Source of the DNA: Streptomyces uncialis
GTDB lineage: Bacteria; Actinomycetota; Actinomycetes; Streptomycetales; Streptomycetaceae
Direction of reading: 5' to 3'
Assembly (NCBI RefSeq): GCF_001905345.1
Contig: NZ_LFBV01000001.1
Span: 941,321-1,005,320 of the forward strand
DNA: 64,000 bases
Positions 16,803 to 27,642 of the stretch are shown in pieces (positions within the stretch are counted from its first letter, which is position 1; each line of letters starts with the position of its first letter). The position numbers and the translations under genes are program-made. Below the pieces are notes generated by a model. That model was not told the origin of the DNA and searched no databases. It saw only the letters and a program-made list of their open reading frames with translations.

Positions 16803-17243
16803 GCGTTCCCGGGTGTCGGGGGTCGGGTTCGGTGACGTTCCCGGGTCGGGTGGCGTTCCCGGGTCGGGTGGTGGGTCGGGTGGCCGTGGCCACGGGGCCG
16901 GTGGTTGGTTGCTGGCTGTCCGTTGTCCGCTGTCGGGGCCGGTTGCCGGTTGCCGTCTGCGGTCCGCTCGTCTGCGGTCTGCGGTGGGCCCGTCTGCGGT
17001 TGGTGTCTGCCGGTGCCGGTGCCGGTGCCGGCACGGTGGTGGGGGTCCGCGGTCGGGTGCCGACGGTTCGCCGTCGGCCGGGGCCGTGGCGCAGCGGACT
17101 GCGCCGTCGGCCGGGAGATGGCGCAGCGGACAGGGCACCCGCCCCGGAGTTCCGGTGACGGGTGCCCTGCGCAAGGCGTCGCGCCGCACTACCGGTCGCG
17201 CCGCACTACCTGTGCGTTCGCGCACGATCCGTGCGCCGCGGTA
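16803..17243. other. Low-complexity intergenic region
   Basis: Short repeats dominate: (ttcccgggtcgggtggcg)n near 16805-16880, ggttgccggttgccg near 16939, ctgcggtctgcggt near 16972 and (ggtgcc)n near 17010-17030. A repeated gcgcagcgga occurs at about 17091 and 17121. No gene is supported. Confidence 0.6.
17131..17169 (-). terminator. Terminator hairpin of the SH3-like gene
   Basis: CAGGGCACCCG (17131-17141) pairs with CGGGTGCCCTG (17159-17169). It lies 75 bp beyond the stop of the minus-strand gene. Confidence 0.65.
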
Positions 17244-17648
17244 CTACCAGTTGATGCAGGCGGCGGGGACCCATCCGGTCACACGGTCGGTGCGGCCGTA
17301 GTACCACTTGTCGCTCGACTTGCCGCAGAGACGGTAGGACTGCCCTCGGGACGCCTTGCCGTCATTGCAGACCTCGCCCTTCTGGCCCTTGCCCCACACG
17401 CCCAGCGCGGTCGCGTTCAGCTTCGCGGACTTGCGGAACTTCACGCTCTCCTTGGCCTTGATCGGCCCCAGGGTCTTGCTGCAACTCGCCGCCGCGGCCA
17501 CCGGTCCCGCCGGTGCGGACCCGGCCTCGGCCACCGTCACCGGCGCGGAACGGGCCGTGTCCACCCCGCCCGCCACTGCGGCACCACCGGTCAACGCGGT
17601 GCCCATCAGTGCGACGCCGACGACGGCGGTTCCCAACAGCTTCCTCAT
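17244..17648 (-). CDS. Secreted SH3-like protein
   Basis: A 134-aa exported protein. Its signal peptide (MRKLLGTAVVGVALMGTALTGGAAVAG) has a normal AVA-G cleavage site. The mature C-terminal domain reads KFRKSAKLNATALGVWGKGQ and SYRLCGKSSDKWYYGRTDRV, then GWVPAACINW. This is the pattern of bacterial SH3 domains with Cys residues that probably form disulfides. Such proteins often bind the cell wall. The start at 17648 has ggggaag upstream. The longer frame (to 18032) is rejected because the signal peptide sits here. Confidence 0.85.
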   Translation of the reverse strand: MRKLLGTAVVGVALMGTALTGGAAVAGGVDTARSAPVTVAEAGSAPAGPVAAAASCSKTLGPIKAKESVKFRKSAKLNATALGVWGKGQKGEVCNDGKASRGQSYRLCGKSSDKWYYGRTDRVTGWVPAACINW

Positions 17649-17931
17649 GTGTACTTCCCCATCACAGTGGATCGAAGGTCCCCCCGGGGTCTGGTCGGCC
17701 ACCGGCTTCCCCCTTGCCATGCCGGTGGCGGCCCCGATGCGCTTGATCCAATCACCGCCCCCACGGCAGGACCATGGCTGCTGCGGTCGGGTGACGAGGC
17801 TGTGACGCGACACGGACGTACATCCCTGTGCTGTTGTGTCCTGCCGTGCTCGGTGGCGGGTGGCGGGTGGCGGGTGGCGTGGGGGGACGTCTGCGCTCGG
17901 TGCGGGGCGTCCGTCAGCTGCGGAGTGTCCG

Positions 17932-19515
17932 TCACGGCGGTGGGTCCAGGAACACCGGGTTCGTGAACGCGGCGAGCGGGCCGGACGGTCCCTGTCCACC
18001 CGGTGCCCCGGACGGGTGCCGGATCTCGGCACGGACGTACGCCGCGTACGACGAAGTGGTCGTCCACCGCACCGCCACCTCGCCGGACGGACCCACCACC
18101 GGCGAGGTGTACAGCGCGCCCCGGTCCGTCACGAACCGGACCGTGCAGCCCGGCACCCCCGAAGCCGTCAACTGTGCCGTCACCGCCGCGTCAGGCCCGA
18201 CCGTCAGCCGTTCACCGATCCCCGCCCGACGGCCCCGCCCGTCCACCAGCGAGAAGTCGACCCGTACCGACGCGGACTCCGCGACATAGCTGCGCCCCGC
18301 CCGGATACCCTCCTGGACGGCCACCCGGGTCAGATCGTCCGCGAGGACCACCGTCTGAGGCCGCCCCACCGGCTCCGGATCCCGGTGCGCGTCGCTGCCG
18401 CCCATCGCCGGAAGCCATCCGCGCCGCCCACCCCGCACCCCTGTGACCAGCGCGTTGTCCCACTCGGCCAGTGCCGCCTCGTCCTCGGCCCCGTACGCGC
18501 CGTTCCACACCTCCACCGCGTCGGCCTCCGCGAACCCGTACTTCCACGCGCAGCCCACGCAGGTGGCGTGCGGATGCGCCGGTACGACGAGCCCGCCCGC
18601 GCGGCGGATCACCCCCGCGTACCGGCCGAAGCGGTTGTCCCGGGCCCGGTAGCGCCAGTCCACGAACGTGCCCGGGTCGGTGCCGATCGCCAGTACATGC
18701 CCGTTGCGGGTGGTGACCTCCTCGCCCAGCATCACCAGCAGGTCGTCACCCGCCGCCCCCGCCCAGTGCCGGTGGCCCGCGTGGGTGTTGTGCTCCGACG
18801 AGTTGATGAAGTCCAGACCCGCCGCGCGCGCCAGCGCCGCGACCTCCTCCGGGGTACGGCGGCCGTCGGAGTACCAGGTGTGCAGATGACAGTCGCCCCG
18901 GTACCAGTCCCGGCCCCGCCCACGTGCCCGCTGCGGCGGATACCGGGGGTCCGGAACGGGTGCGGCGGGCGGTCCCGGCACCAGCGTGACCCGCACCTCG
19001 TACGTCAGCCCGCCCGGCGCGACCGTGTACGGACTGAGCACGATGTGCCAACGGCCCGCGTCCACGGGGCCCGGTAGATACCCGGGTGTGGCGTCGTCAC
19101 CCCGGACGAAGAACTCCGTACGGGCACCCCCCGACCAGCCCCGGAACCCCGCCCCACCCGCCGCGACGCCCCCCGTCCCGAACAGCCCGATGTCCAGCGC
19201 GTTGCCCGCCGTACCGGGCGCTACCACCGGCCGGTCGTACCGGTACGCCACCCGCAACTCCCGCACTCCGGAAGGAACATCGACCGGCAGATAGACGTAA
19301 TCCGGCGCACCCGGCGGAAGCGTCCCCCGAATCGTCCACGTCACCCTGTCCCCCGTCCCCGGCGCCACTCCAGGCCTCGACCTCGCCTCTGCTCCCGCCC
19401 CGCCCTCCGCACCGGCGACACCCCCAGCCGCCCACCCGAGCGAGACAGCACCCCCCGTCACCACAAACGCCCGCCGACCGAACGCCGAAGCCCCACCCAC
19501 CGAAGTCACGTCCAT
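17932..19515 (-). CDS. Tat-exported CehA/McbA-type PHP metallohydrolase
   Basis: A 527-aa protein. The N-terminus has GRRAFVVTGGAVSLGWAAGG, a twin-arginine-type signal. After a beta-rich domain (about 50-210) comes a PHP domain starting GDCHLHTWYSDGRRTPEEVA, with the metal-binding H-x-H, followed by LDFINSSEHNTHAGH and later HPHATCVG and GGSDAHRDPE. These are the His/Asp ligands of a trinuclear metal site. CehA/McbA-like members hydrolyse carbamates or phosphoesters; the natural substrate is unclear. A clear AGGAG lies 7 nt before the ATG at 19515. Confidence 0.88.
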   Translation of the reverse strand: MDVTSVGGASAFGRRAFVVTGGAVSLGWAAGGVAGAEGGAGAEARSRPGVAPGTGDRVTWTIRGTLPPGAPDYVYLPVDVPSGVRELRVAYRYDRPVVAPGTAGNALDIGLFGTGGVAAGGAGFRGWSGGARTEFFVRGDDATPGYLPGPVDAGRWHIVLSPYTVAPGGLTYEVRVTLVPGPPAAPVPDPRYPPQRARGRGRDWYRGDCHLHTWYSDGRRTPEEVAALARAAGLDFINSSEHNTHAGHRHWAGAAGDDLLVMLGEEVTTRNGHVLAIGTDPGTFVDWRYRARDNRFGRYAGVIRRAGGLVVPAHPHATCVGCAWKYGFAEADAVEVWNGAYGAEDEAALAEWDNALVTGVRGGRRGWLPAMGGSDAHRDPEPVGRPQTVVLADDLTRVAVQEGIRAGRSYVAESASVRVDFSLVDGRGRRAGIGERLTVGPDAAVTAQLTASGVPGCTVRFVTDRGALYTSPVVGPSGEVAVRWTTTSSYAAYVRAEIRHPSGAPGGQGPSGPLAAFTNPVFLDPPP

Positions 19516-20235
19516 GCGAGCTCCTGTCCTAGGTCTGGTCCTGGTCTTGGTCCCGGTCCTGCTGATGCTGGTGCTGGTCCTGTTGGTGCTCGGGCTCGGG
19601 GGGTGGCCCGCTTGGCCGAGGCTGGGTCAGACGGTGCTGTTACGGCAGCGGAGGAACGTCGCGGCGAGAAGGGACGGTGAAGGGAGCGCAGGGTGAGCGT
19701 GAGAGGCGCAGTCGAGGAACCGACGCCAGGAGCAGTGTGGGCACCGCGACGCATTGTCTGCGGTCCCGCAAGGCGTGCTGTTCGCCGAGGAACTCGGTAG
19801 GGGTACTGAAGTACGCACGCGGTCCAGGCGGTACGAGGGCCCCTGCCCCCGCGGCTCCGGCAGCCGCCACCCGATCGACGGCGCCACCGACCACGAACAC
19901 GCGGGAAAATCAGACCCCGATGAGGTATGCCCCTGGAACGCGAGACGTTGACCGCCGAACCTGGCACCGGCCTCCGACGGCTACCACGCCGCCGACCACC
20001 ATCACCGCCCTCCCAGCAGAAGCAACCCCCGCACGCCGCACCACCCACCAACGCAAGGCAGGCAAGTCATCCCGTCAGCCCTCTTCTCCCTTCGTCGCAC
20101 TCATACGGCTCTTGTTGAACACGCCTAACCCATAGGCGAGTTCGTGGGGTCCGGTGGTCTATCTGTGGATCGCGCCACCCCATACCCTCGGTCCCGGACA
20201 CGCCGTCCTACGGCGGCGGGAGGGGGAGGAACACG
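19516..20235. other. Intergenic region, no gene supported
   Basis: It holds a ctggtcctg-type repeat (19530-19600) whose plus frame would be a poly-Leu/Val peptide, and overlapping minus frames with no recognisable domain. The right end should hold the promoter of the STAND module. A short palindrome GCCTA(acCCA)TAGGC is at about 20126-20140. Confidence 0.5.
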
Positions 20236-20802
20236 ATGGAGCCCGGTGCCACCTCGCTCATGGAACAACTGAGCCCCTATCTCTCGGCGGCGATGGCCTC
20301 CCATCGCGAGGGTTCCCCGCCACCGCGCTTCGCTCTGCTCTCCGTTTCCTCCTCCGACGCTCCGCCCCTCCGGACGACCCACCGTCCTGATGAAGCCCCG
20401 CACCCCCACACCGTCAGCGAGTCGAACGGAACGGCCGAGCCGATCCGGACCCTGGAGCCCGCCGCGGGGCCCCACAACGCCTCGCCCCACCATTTCGGTC
20501 TCCGGGTCCTGCACACCATCTGGTCCCACCGCCCGGCCGGCGCCCGCGGAGAACTGGAGACGGTCGTCACCGAAGCGGCCGCCACCCCTGACGACCCGGA
20601 CTCCCTGGCGGCCCTGCGCCAGCACATCAAACGCGCGCTCCGTGAAGACCCGGACCTCCGCGCCGAACTCCTCACCCTCCTCCGCTCCGCCCCGACCCCC
20701 GAGCCCGCCCCCATGAACGTCACCGCCTCCGGCGAACGGTCGATCGCGGGACACCACATCGGCACCGCAGTCACCGGCGACCACAACACCGTCCGACGTT
20801 GA
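20236..20802 (+). CDS. Effector-associated protein of the STAND module
   Basis: A 188-aa protein, ATG with ggagggggaggaac upstream. A conserved-looking helical centre (HFGLRVLHTIWSHRPAGARGELETVV and LAALRQHIKRALREDPDLRAELLTLL, about residues 88-150) leads to a Gly/Asp-containing tail NVTASGERSIAGHHIGTAVT then GDHN. The same tail motif recurs near the N-terminus of the next protein. Its stop overlaps the next start (TTGA), so the two are one translational unit. It is probably an adaptor or sensor partner of the NTPase; the exact function is not recognisable. Confidence 0.75.
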   Translation: MEPGATSLMEQLSPYLSAAMASHREGSPPPRFALLSVSSSDAPPLRTTHRPDEAPHPHTVSESNGTAEPIRTLEPAAGPHNASPHHFGLRVLHTIWSHRPAGARGELETVVTEAAATPDDPDSLAALRQHIKRALREDPDLRAELLTLLRSAPTPEPAPMNVTASGERSIAGHHIGTAVTGDHNTVRR

Positions 20803-23303
20803 CCCGGCCTGTGCCCGAGAACCCCGGGCCACCTGACCACTCCCCGGGCGACTCAGCCGACTCCGCACCCTCTGCCGCCGCTCCACAGGTCCACGCCTCG
20901 GGCACCCGGGCCATCGCCGCCAAGGCGATCGGCGTTGCCATCACCGGCGACCACGCCCGGGTCGTCGTCCTTCCTGCCGACGCGGCCCACTCGGCCCGGG
21001 AAACCCAGGCCCCGCCCGGTACCGGTAACCTCCCCGGTCCGCCCCCCGCCACCTTCACCGGCCGCGACGACACCCTCACCCTCCTCCGCTCCCTCTTCAC
21101 CGCTCCGAATCGCCTCGCGCCACCCGCGCATCCCCCGGCAGAGCACGCCGTCGGCCCTGAGCCCGGCCACCCGGCCGCGTCGAGCTCCCCGACCGCCGCT
21201 GCGACCCACCCCATCACCGACCTCCGGGCCGCCGACCCCCATGCCACCAACTCCCATGCCACCCAGGCCCCCGCCCCCGACCTCCCCACCTCCCGCGCGA
21301 CCCGCACCGTCGCGATCCATGGCCTCGGCGGAATCGGCAAGTCCACCGTCGCCCTCCACTACGCCTCCGGATACCGCGCGGCCTATCCCCTCGTCTGGTG
21401 GATCACCGCCACCGCTCCCGCGGCCATCGAAGCGGGACTCGCCTCCCTCGCCGTACGCCTGGCCCCGCTGTGGGCCCGCGAGGCCACCACGGAGGAACGG
21501 GTCGCCTGGTCCCTCACCTGGCTCCAGTGGCACCCCGGCTGGCTGCTCGTGCTCGACAACGTCGAGAACCCTGCCGACCTTCACCCCTACCTCGGCGCCC
21601 TCTCCGGCGGCCACGCGCTGGCGACCAGCCGTCGTGCCACGGGCTGGCACACCATTGGCGCCGCCCTTCCCCTCGGGCCGCTGACCCCCGCCGCCTCGAC
21701 CGATCTGCTCTGCGCCCTTGCATACAGCGGGCGGACTCCCGCCCCGGCGGAACGCCACGCCGCCGCAGCTCTCGCGGACGAACTCGGCCATCTGCCCCTC
21801 GCCCTGGAACAGGCCGGCTCGTACATCCACCAGACCGGCAAGGACATGGACGCCTACCGTCGAGGTCTGCGCCGGATGCTGGCCAAACGCACCGATGCCA
21901 TCGAACCCGAACGCACCGTCGCCCGGCTCTGGGAGCACACCCTGCGGGCCGTCACCGCCCGAGACCCTCTCGCCGTATCCGTCCTGAACACAGTTGCCTG
22001 GCTGGCGCCCGACGACATCCCCCGCGATCTCCTTTCGCCCCTGGCCCTCGGCCCTGCCCCCGGGCTCGATTCCCCCGAAGCCGGCCGCCTTGGACTCCCT
22101 GGCCACCCCGGCTGCCCCGACCGACCGGGAAGCCCCGGACATCCCGTCACCCCTGACGGCGACCTCGACGGTCCCGACCCGGACGCCCTTGACGAGTCGA
22201 TCGGCGTTCTCCATGCCTACACGATGGTCACCCTCACGCGCGGCGGCGGTCTGCGGGTGCACCGCCTGGTGCAAGCCGCCCTGCGAGCCCGGCTCGTCGC
22301 GGAGGCCGACCGCGCACGGCCGACGGCATCAGGCCCTGTCCGTCCCGATGGACTCACCGCTGCCGAGAGGCTTCTCCACGATGCCGTCCCGGAGGGTGAG
22401 GGAGTCGCCCCGACGGCCACCGAGAGGCAGACCCGGCTCCTGCCCCACATCACCGCCCTTGCCACACACACCCCGCGGCACCACCTCACCGACAGGTCCG
22501 TCGATCTCTTCGTCACCGCGGCCGACCATCTGTACCGCGCCGGACTCTTCGCCCCCGCCCTGCCGCTGCGGGAGGTGATCCTTGCTTACCGTGAGCGCAC
22601 CGAAGGCGCCGAACACCCCGCCACCTTCACCAGCCGGCACAATCTCGCCTTCGGCCTCGCGGGAACGGGGGACTTTCCACGCGCCCGCGCGCTCTACGAG
22701 GCCACGCTGGAACAGCGGGCTCGAATCCTCGGCGCCGACCATCCCGACACCCTGATGACCTGCAACGCGCTCGCCTCTGTCTATGAGGACAGCGATAGCC
22801 TCGACCGCGCCATCGAGCTGTACGAGGACACGCTCTCGAAGCGAGAGCGGGTGCTCGGTGACCTTGACCCGGCAACGATCGCGGTCCGCAACAACCTTGC
22901 CGGTGCCTACGTCGCCGCCGGAGACCAGGACCGCGGGACCCGTCTCTACGAAACCGTGCTCACCCAGTGCCGACAGGCCCTCGGGGACACACATCCGTAC
23001 ACTCTCGGCGCGCGCAGCAATCTCGCCTACGCCTACCGGCGGGGTGGCGAGCTGACGCGGGCCGCCGATCTGCTGGAGACCCTGCTGAGCGACAGCGACC
23101 AGGTGCTCGGCGCACTGCATCCGGACACCCTCGACACCCGTGCCGGTCTCGCCCGGGTCCATGAGCTCTCCGGGGATATCGGGCAAGCGGCCCGGATGCT
23201 CACGGATCTTCTCCCGCTGTACGAGCGGGTCCTCGGTGATGCCCACCCTTCAACGGCCAGGGCCCGTGCGGCGCTGGACCGGCTCCGCACCGCCCAGCCC
23301 TGA
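20799..23303 (+). CDS. NLR-like STAND NTPase: NB-ARC + TPR
   Basis: An 834-aa protein. An N-terminal ASGTRAIAAKAIGVAITGDH motif (about residues 29-48) precedes an NB-ARC core with Walker A GLGGIGKSTVAL (about 175), Walker B LLVLDNVEN and a Sensor-like ALATSRRATGW. It ends in a long kinesin-light-chain-like TPR array (about 590-830), with repeats of the type HPATFTSRHNLAFGLAGTGD. Such proteins are the bacterial relatives of plant/animal NLRs: the TPRs sense, the NTPase oligomerises, and the N-terminus recruits an effector. The start is TTG 20799 overlapping the upstream stop; GTG 20811 is an alternative. It may act in signalling or antiphage defence. Confidence 0.85.
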   Translation: MTRPVPENPGPPDHSPGDSADSAPSAAAPQVHASGTRAIAAKAIGVAITGDHARVVVLPADAAHSARETQAPPGTGNLPGPPPATFTGRDDTLTLLRSLFTAPNRLAPPAHPPAEHAVGPEPGHPAASSSPTAAATHPITDLRAADPHATNSHATQAPAPDLPTSRATRTVAIHGLGGIGKSTVALHYASGYRAAYPLVWWITATAPAAIEAGLASLAVRLAPLWAREATTEERVAWSLTWLQWHPGWLLVLDNVENPADLHPYLGALSGGHALATSRRATGWHTIGAALPLGPLTPAASTDLLCALAYSGRTPAPAERHAAAALADELGHLPLALEQAGSYIHQTGKDMDAYRRGLRRMLAKRTDAIEPERTVARLWEHTLRAVTARDPLAVSVLNTVAWLAPDDIPRDLLSPLALGPAPGLDSPEAGRLGLPGHPGCPDRPGSPGHPVTPDGDLDGPDPDALDESIGVLHAYTMVTLTRGGGLRVHRLVQAALRARLVAEADRARPTASGPVRPDGLTAAERLLHDAVPEGEGVAPTATERQTRLLPHITALATHTPRHHLTDRSVDLFVTAADHLYRAGLFAPALPLREVILAYRERTEGAEHPATFTSRHNLAFGLAGTGDFPRARALYEATLEQRARILGADHPDTLMTCNALASVYEDSDSLDRAIELYEDTLSKRERVLGDLDPATIAVRNNLAGAYVAAGDQDRGTRLYETVLTQCRQALGDTHPYTLGARSNLAYAYRRGGELTRAADLLETLLSDSDQVLGALHPDTLDTRAGLARVHELSGDIGQAARMLTDLLPLYERVLGDAHPSTARARAALDRLRTAQP

Positions 23304-23640
23304 CCGTGGTGCACGGCCCCATCCGCCGTGCTCGGCACGAGTACTTGTCGCAGAGCCAGCGACGCCATCAGGGCGACGAACCGCCGCAGCACTTCCATCG
23401 ATGCCTCCCCGCCGGTGTCCGGGCGAAGTCCCCGGAGGTTCTTCCGGTGCGAAATCCGCACCGCTTCATCTCTGGTACACCGCCCGGCGCCGCCGGGTTC
23501 CCGATCCGGCCGGACCGATTTCGAAGACCTGGGCAAATGGCTACGAAACGGGGTGAAAAGTCTCAAAGTCCGAGCGGCTCACCCCGTCCCGGCTCACCCC
23601 GTCCCGTCCCGGCCCGCCCCTGCCCTGCCCCACCCCGCCC
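23304..23640. other. Intergenic region between convergent genes
   Basis: No supported gene. A short minus frame beginning MEVLRRFVALMASLALRQ at about 23400 has a ribosome-like site but runs into antisense of the TPR gene. A (ccccgtcccggctca)n-type repeat lies at 23580-23640. Confidence 0.5.
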
Positions 23641-26286
23641 CTATTCCTCCATCAGCGGAAGCAGCTGCGGAAGGTGACCGTCCGATTCCGCCGCGGCCCG
23701 CTGCCGTTCCTCTGGCACCTCGCCGTAGAGGGTGGTGCGGGGTTTGGCCGGGCGGCCGGCGGCGTCCGCGATGGCGACCAGATCCTTGACGGAGCGGTAC
23801 GAGCCGTAACTGGAGCCCGCCATCCGGGAGATGGTCTCCTCCATCAGCGTGCCGCCGAGGTCGTTCGCCCCGGAACGCAGCATCTCGGCTGCGCCCTCGG
23901 CACCGAGCTTCACCCAGCTCGTCTGGATGTTGCGGATGTGCGGGTGAAGCAGGAGCCGGGCCATCGCGGTGACCGCCCGGTTGTCGCGGGTGGTCGGGCC
24001 GGGACGGGCGATACCCGCGAGGTAGACCGGGGCGTTGGTGTGGATGAACGGGAGCGTCACGAACTCCGTGAAGCCCTCGACCCCCTTCTCCAGGGCCCGT
24101 TCCTGCATGCCCACGAGGGTCCGCAGATGCCCCAGCCAGTGCCGGGGCTGGTCCACATGCCCGTACATCATCGTGGACGACGAACGGATGCCCAGCTCGT
24201 GCGCGGTGCTGATGACCTCCGTCCAGGTCGCCGCCGGGAGTTTGCCCTTGGTGAGGATCCAGCGGACCTCGTCGTCCAGGATCTCCGCCGCCGTACCGGG
24301 CACCGAGTCGAGCCCGGCCTCGCGCGCGGCGGTCAGCCATTCACGGATCGACATGCCCGTACGGCTCGCGCCGTTGACGACCTCCATAGGGGAGAACGCG
24401 TGCACATGGATGCCGGGTACCCGCTCCTTCACGGCCCGCGCGATGTCGAAGTACGCCGTGCCGGGCAGGTCCGGATGGATCCCGCCCTGCATGCACACCT
24501 CGACCGCGCCCACCTCCCACGCCTGTGCCGCGCGGTCCGCGACCTGGTCGAGCGAGAGCGTGTACGCGTCGGCGTCGGTACGGCGCTGGGCGAAGGCGCA
24601 GAAACGGCAGCCTGTGTAGCAGACGTTGGTGAAGTTGATGTTCCGGGTGACGACATAGGTCACGTCGTCCCCGACCACCGACGCCCGCAGATCGTCGGCG
24701 ACCACGCACAGCGCGTCCAGCGCGGGACCGTCCGCGTGCAGCAGCGCGAGCGCCTCGGAGTCGCTGAGCCGAGTCGGGTCGTCGGCCGCGGTCCGCAGCG
24801 CGCCGCGCACGTCGCCGTCGATCCGGGACGGGACCATGCCGGGTACGGCGGCCTCCCGCAACGCCTCCCAGTCGCCGTACACGGCGTCGAAGTCGTCACG
24901 GCGGTCCGACGAACGGCCCTCCGTGTCGATGGTGCGGTGGAGGTCCGTACGCCCCGACGCGGCCACGTACCCCTCGTCGGGCTCCTGCCAGGGAAGGCCG
25001 ACCGGACGGGCGTCCGGGGCGGCGAGACCCGTCAGCGGGTCGGCGAGGGCGTTCACGTGCGGCATCAGCCGGGGATCGAGCCAGGGCTCACCACGCTGCA
25101 CGAACTCGGGATACACACACAGGCGTTCCCGCAGCGCGAAACCGGCCGCCTCCGAGTGCCGCGCCAACTCGTCGATCTGCGGCCACGGACGCTCGGGATT
25201 GACATGGTCGGGTGTGAGCGGTGACACCCCTCCCCAGTCGTCGATCCCGGCGCCGATCAGACGCGCGTACTCCGCGTCCACCAGGTTCGGCGGTGCCTGG
25301 AGGCAGCCGGAAGGGCCCATGATGTGCCGGGCGACGGCGATCGTGGCCACCAGGTCGTCCAGCTCCGCGTCGGGCATCCCGCGCATCGCCGTGTCCGGCT
25401 TGGCGCGGAAGTTCTGGATGATCAGCTCCTGGACGCCGTGGTACGACCGCGCCACGCGCCGCAACGCGAACAGCGACTCCGCGCGCTCCTCGTAGGTCTC
25501 GCCGATCCCGATGAGCAGCCCGCTGGTGAACGGCACCGAGCTGCGCCCCGCGTCCTCCAGGACCCGCAGCCGGACCGCCGGTTCCTTGTCGGGGGAGCCG
25601 TAGTGGGGGCCGCCCGGCTCGCTCCACAACCGGGTCGCCGTCGTCTCCAGCATCATCCCCATGGACGGCGCCACGGGCTTCAGCCGCTGGAAGTCCGTCC
25701 AGGACATGACGCCCGGGTTGAGGTGGGGCAGCAGCCCGGTCTCCTCCAGGATGCGGATCGACATCGCGCGCACGTACGCGATGGTGTCGTCGTAGCCCTC
25801 CGCCTCAAGCCACTCGCGGGCCTCGGGCCACCGGTCCTCGGGCTTGTCCCCGAGGGTGATCAGCGCCTCCTTGCAGCCCAGCTCGGCGCCCTTGCGCGCG
25901 ATGTCCAGGACCTCGTCCGGCGACATGAACATCCCGTGCCCCGCGCGGCGCAGTTTCCCGGGCACGGTCGCGAACGTGCAGTAGTGGCATTTGTCCCGGC
26001 ACAGCCGCGTGAGCGGAATGAACACGCTCTTCGAGTACGTGATGACCCCGGGCCGCCCCGCCGCCGCGAGACCCGCGTCACGTACCCGGGCCGCCGACGC
26101 CGACAGATCCAGCAGATCGTCCCCGCGCGCTTGCAGCAGGACGGCGGCTTCCCCGGCGTCCAGCGCGACGCCGTCCCTGGCACGTCTCAGCGCCCGCCGC
26201 ATGGAGTTGGCGGTCGGCGCCGCACCGCCCGGCCGGTCGGAACCTCCGGGGGCGGCGGAGCTGGGCACGGCCTGTGGATCAGTCAT
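23641..26286 (-). CDS. cofGH: Bifunctional FO synthase CofGH (FbiC), F420 biosynthesis
   Basis: An 881-aa fusion of two radical-SAM enzymes that condense tyrosine with 5-amino-6-ribitylamino-uracil to make FO, the deazaflavin of cofactor F420. The CofG half has CRDKCHYC (Cys 96, 100, 103) and the CofH half CYTGCRFC (Cys about 556, 560, 563), each a CX3CX2C [4Fe-4S] motif. The length fits FbiC. The start is ATG 26286 ([10 protein letters not shown]); MLDGMTDP 12 nt upstream is possible, and the ribosome site is weak. It stands as a single gene, as in other actinomycetes, where cofGH is scattered from the other F420 genes. Confidence 0.95.
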   Translation of the reverse strand: MTDPQAVPSSAAPGGSDRPGGAAPTANSMRRALRRARDGVALDAGEAAVLLQARGDDLLDLSASAARVRDAGLAAAGRPGVITYSKSVFIPLTRLCRDKCHYCTFATVPGKLRRAGHGMFMSPDEVLDIARKGAELGCKEALITLGDKPEDRWPEAREWLEAEGYDDTIAYVRAMSIRILEETGLLPHLNPGVMSWTDFQRLKPVAPSMGMMLETTATRLWSEPGGPHYGSPDKEPAVRLRVLEDAGRSSVPFTSGLLIGIGETYEERAESLFALRRVARSYHGVQELIIQNFRAKPDTAMRGMPDAELDDLVATIAVARHIMGPSGCLQAPPNLVDAEYARLIGAGIDDWGGVSPLTPDHVNPERPWPQIDELARHSEAAGFALRERLCVYPEFVQRGEPWLDPRLMPHVNALADPLTGLAAPDARPVGLPWQEPDEGYVAASGRTDLHRTIDTEGRSSDRRDDFDAVYGDWEALREAAVPGMVPSRIDGDVRGALRTAADDPTRLSDSEALALLHADGPALDALCVVADDLRASVVGDDVTYVVTRNINFTNVCYTGCRFCAFAQRRTDADAYTLSLDQVADRAAQAWEVGAVEVCMQGGIHPDLPGTAYFDIARAVKERVPGIHVHAFSPMEVVNGASRTGMSIREWLTAAREAGLDSVPGTAAEILDDEVRWILTKGKLPAATWTEVISTAHELGIRSSSTMMYGHVDQPRHWLGHLRTLVGMQERALEKGVEGFTEFVTLPFIHTNAPVYLAGIARPGPTTRDNRAVTAMARLLLHPHIRNIQTSWVKLGAEGAAEMLRSGANDLGGTLMEETISRMAGSSYGSYRSVKDLVAIADAAGRPAKPRTTLYGEVPEERQRAAAESDGHLPQLLPLMEE

Positions 26287-26643
26287 GCCGTCGAGCATAC
26301 GAGCGGACACCGACACCGTCTGCGGTGCCTCACCCCGCCCCCGACCTCCTCGGACGGCCCGATCCGGCCATCGCACCGTCCATCGGCGGATCTCCGCCAT
26401 GGTCACCCGGTGGTCGCCCGGATCGCCTCCGGCGAAGTTATCCACAGGCCCGCACGGGCCGATCGATACCGGCGTACCGTGATTTCCGCAGCGGTTCACG
26501 GCGGGGTGGCGAAGCCGTAACAAGCGGAACCACGGACCCACGTGGATCGTCGCAGGGGGCGGGATCGTTGAAATGCCTTTGCGTCGCAGGGCCCATGGGG
26601 ACAGGGCCGGCGCTCTCAGGGGCGAGGGGCGGTTGGGGGACAG
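26287..26643. other. Divergent intergenic region
   Basis: Holds the promoters of cofGH and the lipoprotein operon. A lone ttatccaca (26438-26446) looks like a DnaA box but is single, so it is not taken as an origin. No gene is supported. Confidence 0.5.
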
Positions 26644-27642
26644 GTGGGGTACGTGAGGTCTGCTCGCGCGGCCATCAGGGCCGGAATCGTGATCGGCTTG
26701 TGCGGAGCGCTGCTCATGGGGTGCGGCTCCGGTGACGAACCGGAGGGGGACCGCGCTAGCGGCTCGAAGGGGACGACAGGTACGAAGGAGCCGACCGGCA
26801 CCGAGGGAACGACGGGCGCTGAGGGGACGACGGGCCCGAGCGGTGGTCCCAGCGCCGCTACGAGCGGGGACGGGCCGACCGGATCGGCCGGATCAGCCGG
26901 GTCGGAGGGCGGCGACAAGGGCGGTACGGCGTCCGGCGAGCCCGGCGGTACGGCCGCGCCCGACGCCACCCCTGCCCCGGACACCACACCCACGCCCGAC
27001 TTCGTGGCCGACCCCGCTCTCGTCCCGAGGAACCGCGCGGACGCCCTCACCCTCGCGCGGGCCGTGATCACCCGGCCCACCGAGTACGGGCGTGGTTACG
27101 GCAAGGGCACCCCCTACGAGAGCGACCCGGGCGACTGGAACGTCCTGGACACCTCCTGCAACTGGCAGCGCGAGGGACTGCCCCGCACGGTGCTCGCGAG
27201 TTTCACCCGGCGAGGTCAGCTACCCGCTTCGGGCGCCAAGGGGCTCGTCCGGATCTCCTCGACCGTGACCGTGCACCGCACCACGTCCCAAGCCGACTGG
27301 GAGATGGCGGAGACCCTGGAGGAGGCCCTGCGCTGCCCCGACCAGCGGCTCGGTGGCAGCGAACGCGTCCAGCAGCTGATGTCCTTGGGTTCCGCCTTCG
27401 GCCAGAGCGCCAATCTCACCGCTGACGACTCCCTCATGGAGCGGGGCGAGTTCATCGACGAGAGCGGCGGCGGGGCTCCCGCGCACTACGCGTGGAACCA
27501 GTCGCGGCTCGGCACGGTGACGGTCTCCGTCGTCGTCAAGGGCGGCAAGGGCCACACCCCGTTGGAGCTCACCACCGCGCAGATACAGGCCATGACCTCC
27601 ATGGTGAACCGCCTCAAGAACGCTCTGGGAGGGACCGAATGA
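26644..27642 (+). CDS. Lipoprotein upstream of kinase pair
   Basis: A 332-aa lipoprotein. The signal peptide ends in ALLMGC, an acceptable lipobox with the lipidated Cys followed by GSGD. A Thr/Gly-rich low-complexity linker (about residues 35-120, e.g. [15 protein letters not shown]) leads to a folded domain with [19 protein letters not shown] and [15 protein letters not shown]. The family is not identifiable to me; it resembles exported actinobacterial proteins with a conserved Cys. Its stop overlaps the kinase start (ATGA), so it should work with the kinase, perhaps supplying or shaping the signal. The start is GTG 26644 or 26653. Confidence 0.7.
   Translation: MGYVRSARAAIRAGIVIGLCGALLMGCGSGDEPEGDRASGSKGTTGTKEPTGTEGTTGAEGTTGPSGGPSAATSGDGPTGSAGSAGSEGGDKGGTASGEPGGTAAPDATPAPDTTPTPDFVADPALVPRNRADALTLARAVITRPTEYGRGYGKGTPYESDPGDWNVLDTSCNWQREGLPRTVLASFTRRGQLPASGAKGLVRISSTVTVHRTTSQADWEMAETLEEALRCPDQRLGGSERVQQLMSLGSAFGQSANLTADDSLMERGEFIDESGGGAPAHYAWNQSRLGTVTVSVVVKGGKGHTPLELTTAQIQAMTSMVNRLKNALGGTE

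Noticed and set aside
19514..19696. Leu/Val-rich small membrane peptide
   Set aside because: The frame is a by-product of a ctggtcctg repeat, has no ribosome site and no conserved composition.
23033..23566. Minus-strand gene starting with MEVLRRFVALM near 23400
   Set aside because: It has a weak ribosome-like site but runs antisense into the TPR gene and shows no domain.
26438..26446. DnaA box / replication origin
   Set aside because: Only one TTATCCACA-like word, with no cluster of boxes, no dnaA/dnaN neighbours and no AT-rich unwinding region.
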